NCBI GenBank assembly: GCA_024709225.1
Contig: JANJXC010000039.1
Span: forward strand, 1 to 50,435
Direction of reading: 5' to 3'
Source: Gammaproteobacteria bacterium
GTDB taxonomy: Bacteria; Pseudomonadota; Gammaproteobacteria; Thiohalomonadales; Thiohalomonadaceae
DNA length: 50,435 nt
Below are positions 50,074 through 50,435 of this stretch, one piece after another; position 1 is the first letter of the stretch; each line of letters begins with the position of its first letter. The notes beneath the pieces are model-generated. The model ran no database searches. It worked only from the letters and a program-made list of their open reading frames with translations, and had not been told where the DNA came from. A program made the position numbers and the translations under genes.

Positions 50074-50435
50074 GCGGCGAATTCACCTACGCCCTGGCCT
50101 TCATCACCGGCCTGCTCGGCGCCGGCCACTGCCTCGGTATGTGCAGCGGCCTCGCCGGCGGCTTCGCGGCGCACCAGGACCACTGGCGGCGGCCGCTGCC
50201 GCTGCTGACCTATCACGGCAGCCGCATCGCCGTGTACGTGCTGCTCGGCGTCATCGGCGCGGCGCTGGGACGGACACTGGTGCAAACCGGCGCCCTGGGC
50301 AAGTTTCAGGGCCAGCTCATCATCCTTGCCGGCGTCGTCATCATCGCCCTCGGTCTCGGCATCGCCGGATTGCTGCCGCAACTCGCGCCGCGCCGCTGCA
50401 CAAACCACACGACTGCACAGCCGTTGCGTCGCATG
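50070..50435 (+). CDS. TauE/SafE-like membrane protein, 3-prime truncated by window
   Basis: The first 122 codons of a membrane protein beginning MSGEFTYALAFITGLLGAGH and containing GHCLGMCSGLAGGF, a Cys-bearing helix typical of the sulfite exporter TauE/SafE (DsbD-like) family found near cytochrome oxidase and copper genes. ATG overlaps the TlpA stop, so the reductant pair (TlpA plus a membrane electron importer) is likely functional. The reading frame is open at the window end. Confidence 0.82.
   Translation, partial: MSGEFTYALAFITGLLGAGHCLGMCSGLAGGFAAHQDHWRRPLPLLTYHGSRIAVYVLLGVIGAALGRTLVQTGALGKFQGQLIILAGVVIIALGLGIAGLLPQLAPRRCTNHTTAQPLRRM

Noticed and set aside
1..50435. CRISPR array, phage, insertion sequence, tRNA or rRNA
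   Set aside because: No regularly spaced direct repeats with unique spacers, no transposase or integrase ORF and no structural RNA signature were seen; the tandem arrays are contiguous heptamers without spacers.

Overview
The window is high-GC chromosomal DNA with no phage, plasmid, tRNA or rRNA genes. The rpoZ-spoT pair at the left edge, SpoT/RelA of the gammaproteobacterial length, hemin-uptake HemP, MarC, TmcA and a LysR/pirin pair suggest a gammaproteobacterium. The sulfur and multihaem cytochrome genes hint at a sulfur-cycle or metal-respiring relative; this is inference from gene content only.

Layout. 0-2.4 kb: rpoZ and spoT (stringent response). 2.4-4.8 kb: a less GC-rich accessory patch with two membrane-anchored hypotheticals and a small lipoprotein. 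4.8-9.6 kb: a leftward macA-macB-outer-membrane-factor efflux operon. 9.8-10.0 kb: an unannotated 57-residue hemP behind a near-consensus Fur box. 10-16 kb: DUF971, a membrane protein, an HDOD protein, MarC, FIST, msrA, tpm and a small ORF whose leader is a heptanucleotide array. 16-18.7 kb: a NUC1-type nuclease, a small protein and photolyase.

18.8-31.3 kb is the most interesting part, and every gene reads leftward. It holds a sigma-54 response regulator and PAS histidine kinase, an outer-membrane porin, a triheme cytochrome, a small CxC exported protein, a pentaheme lipoprotein, a rhodanese lipoprotein, three tiny DsrE-like or unknown proteins, a TusA-like protein, a YedE/YeeE transporter and a second TusA-like protein; metA lies upstream. 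The content resembles the Geobacter ext-type selenite/tellurite reduction loci (porin, rhodanese lipoprotein, multihaem cytochromes) fused to a YedE/TusA/DsrE chalcogen-trafficking set. I found two GG-N10-GC sigma-54-like promoters, at 26827-26844 and 29922-29938, one ahead of each half, which the adjacent NtrC-type regulator could serve.

31.4-41.9 kb: a P-loop ATPase and a 696-residue exported protein of unknown function, a Cache-like/HAMP/GGDEF diguanylate cyclase, polyphosphate:AMP phosphotransferase, TmcA, and a divergent LysR/pirin pair. 42-46 kb: cytochrome b561, YceI, then a rubrerythrin / Fe-S oxidoreductase / DUF3501 set, with a paired operator (CTTAGA-N5-TCTAAG) over the rubrerythrin promoter. 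46.2 kb to the end: an operon of a small membrane protein, FtsX-like permease, ABC ATPase, polytopic protein, TlpA-type thioredoxin and a TauE/SafE-like protein cut by the window edge, behind an FNR-like box.

Repeats are a second theme: three 7-bp tandem arrays of related composition, a REP-like family built on GCGAAT-N3-ATTCGC (7 units at three loci), a second palindromic family at 2.6 and 31.4 kb in opposite orientation, and single inverted repeats at 15.0 and 41.9 kb.
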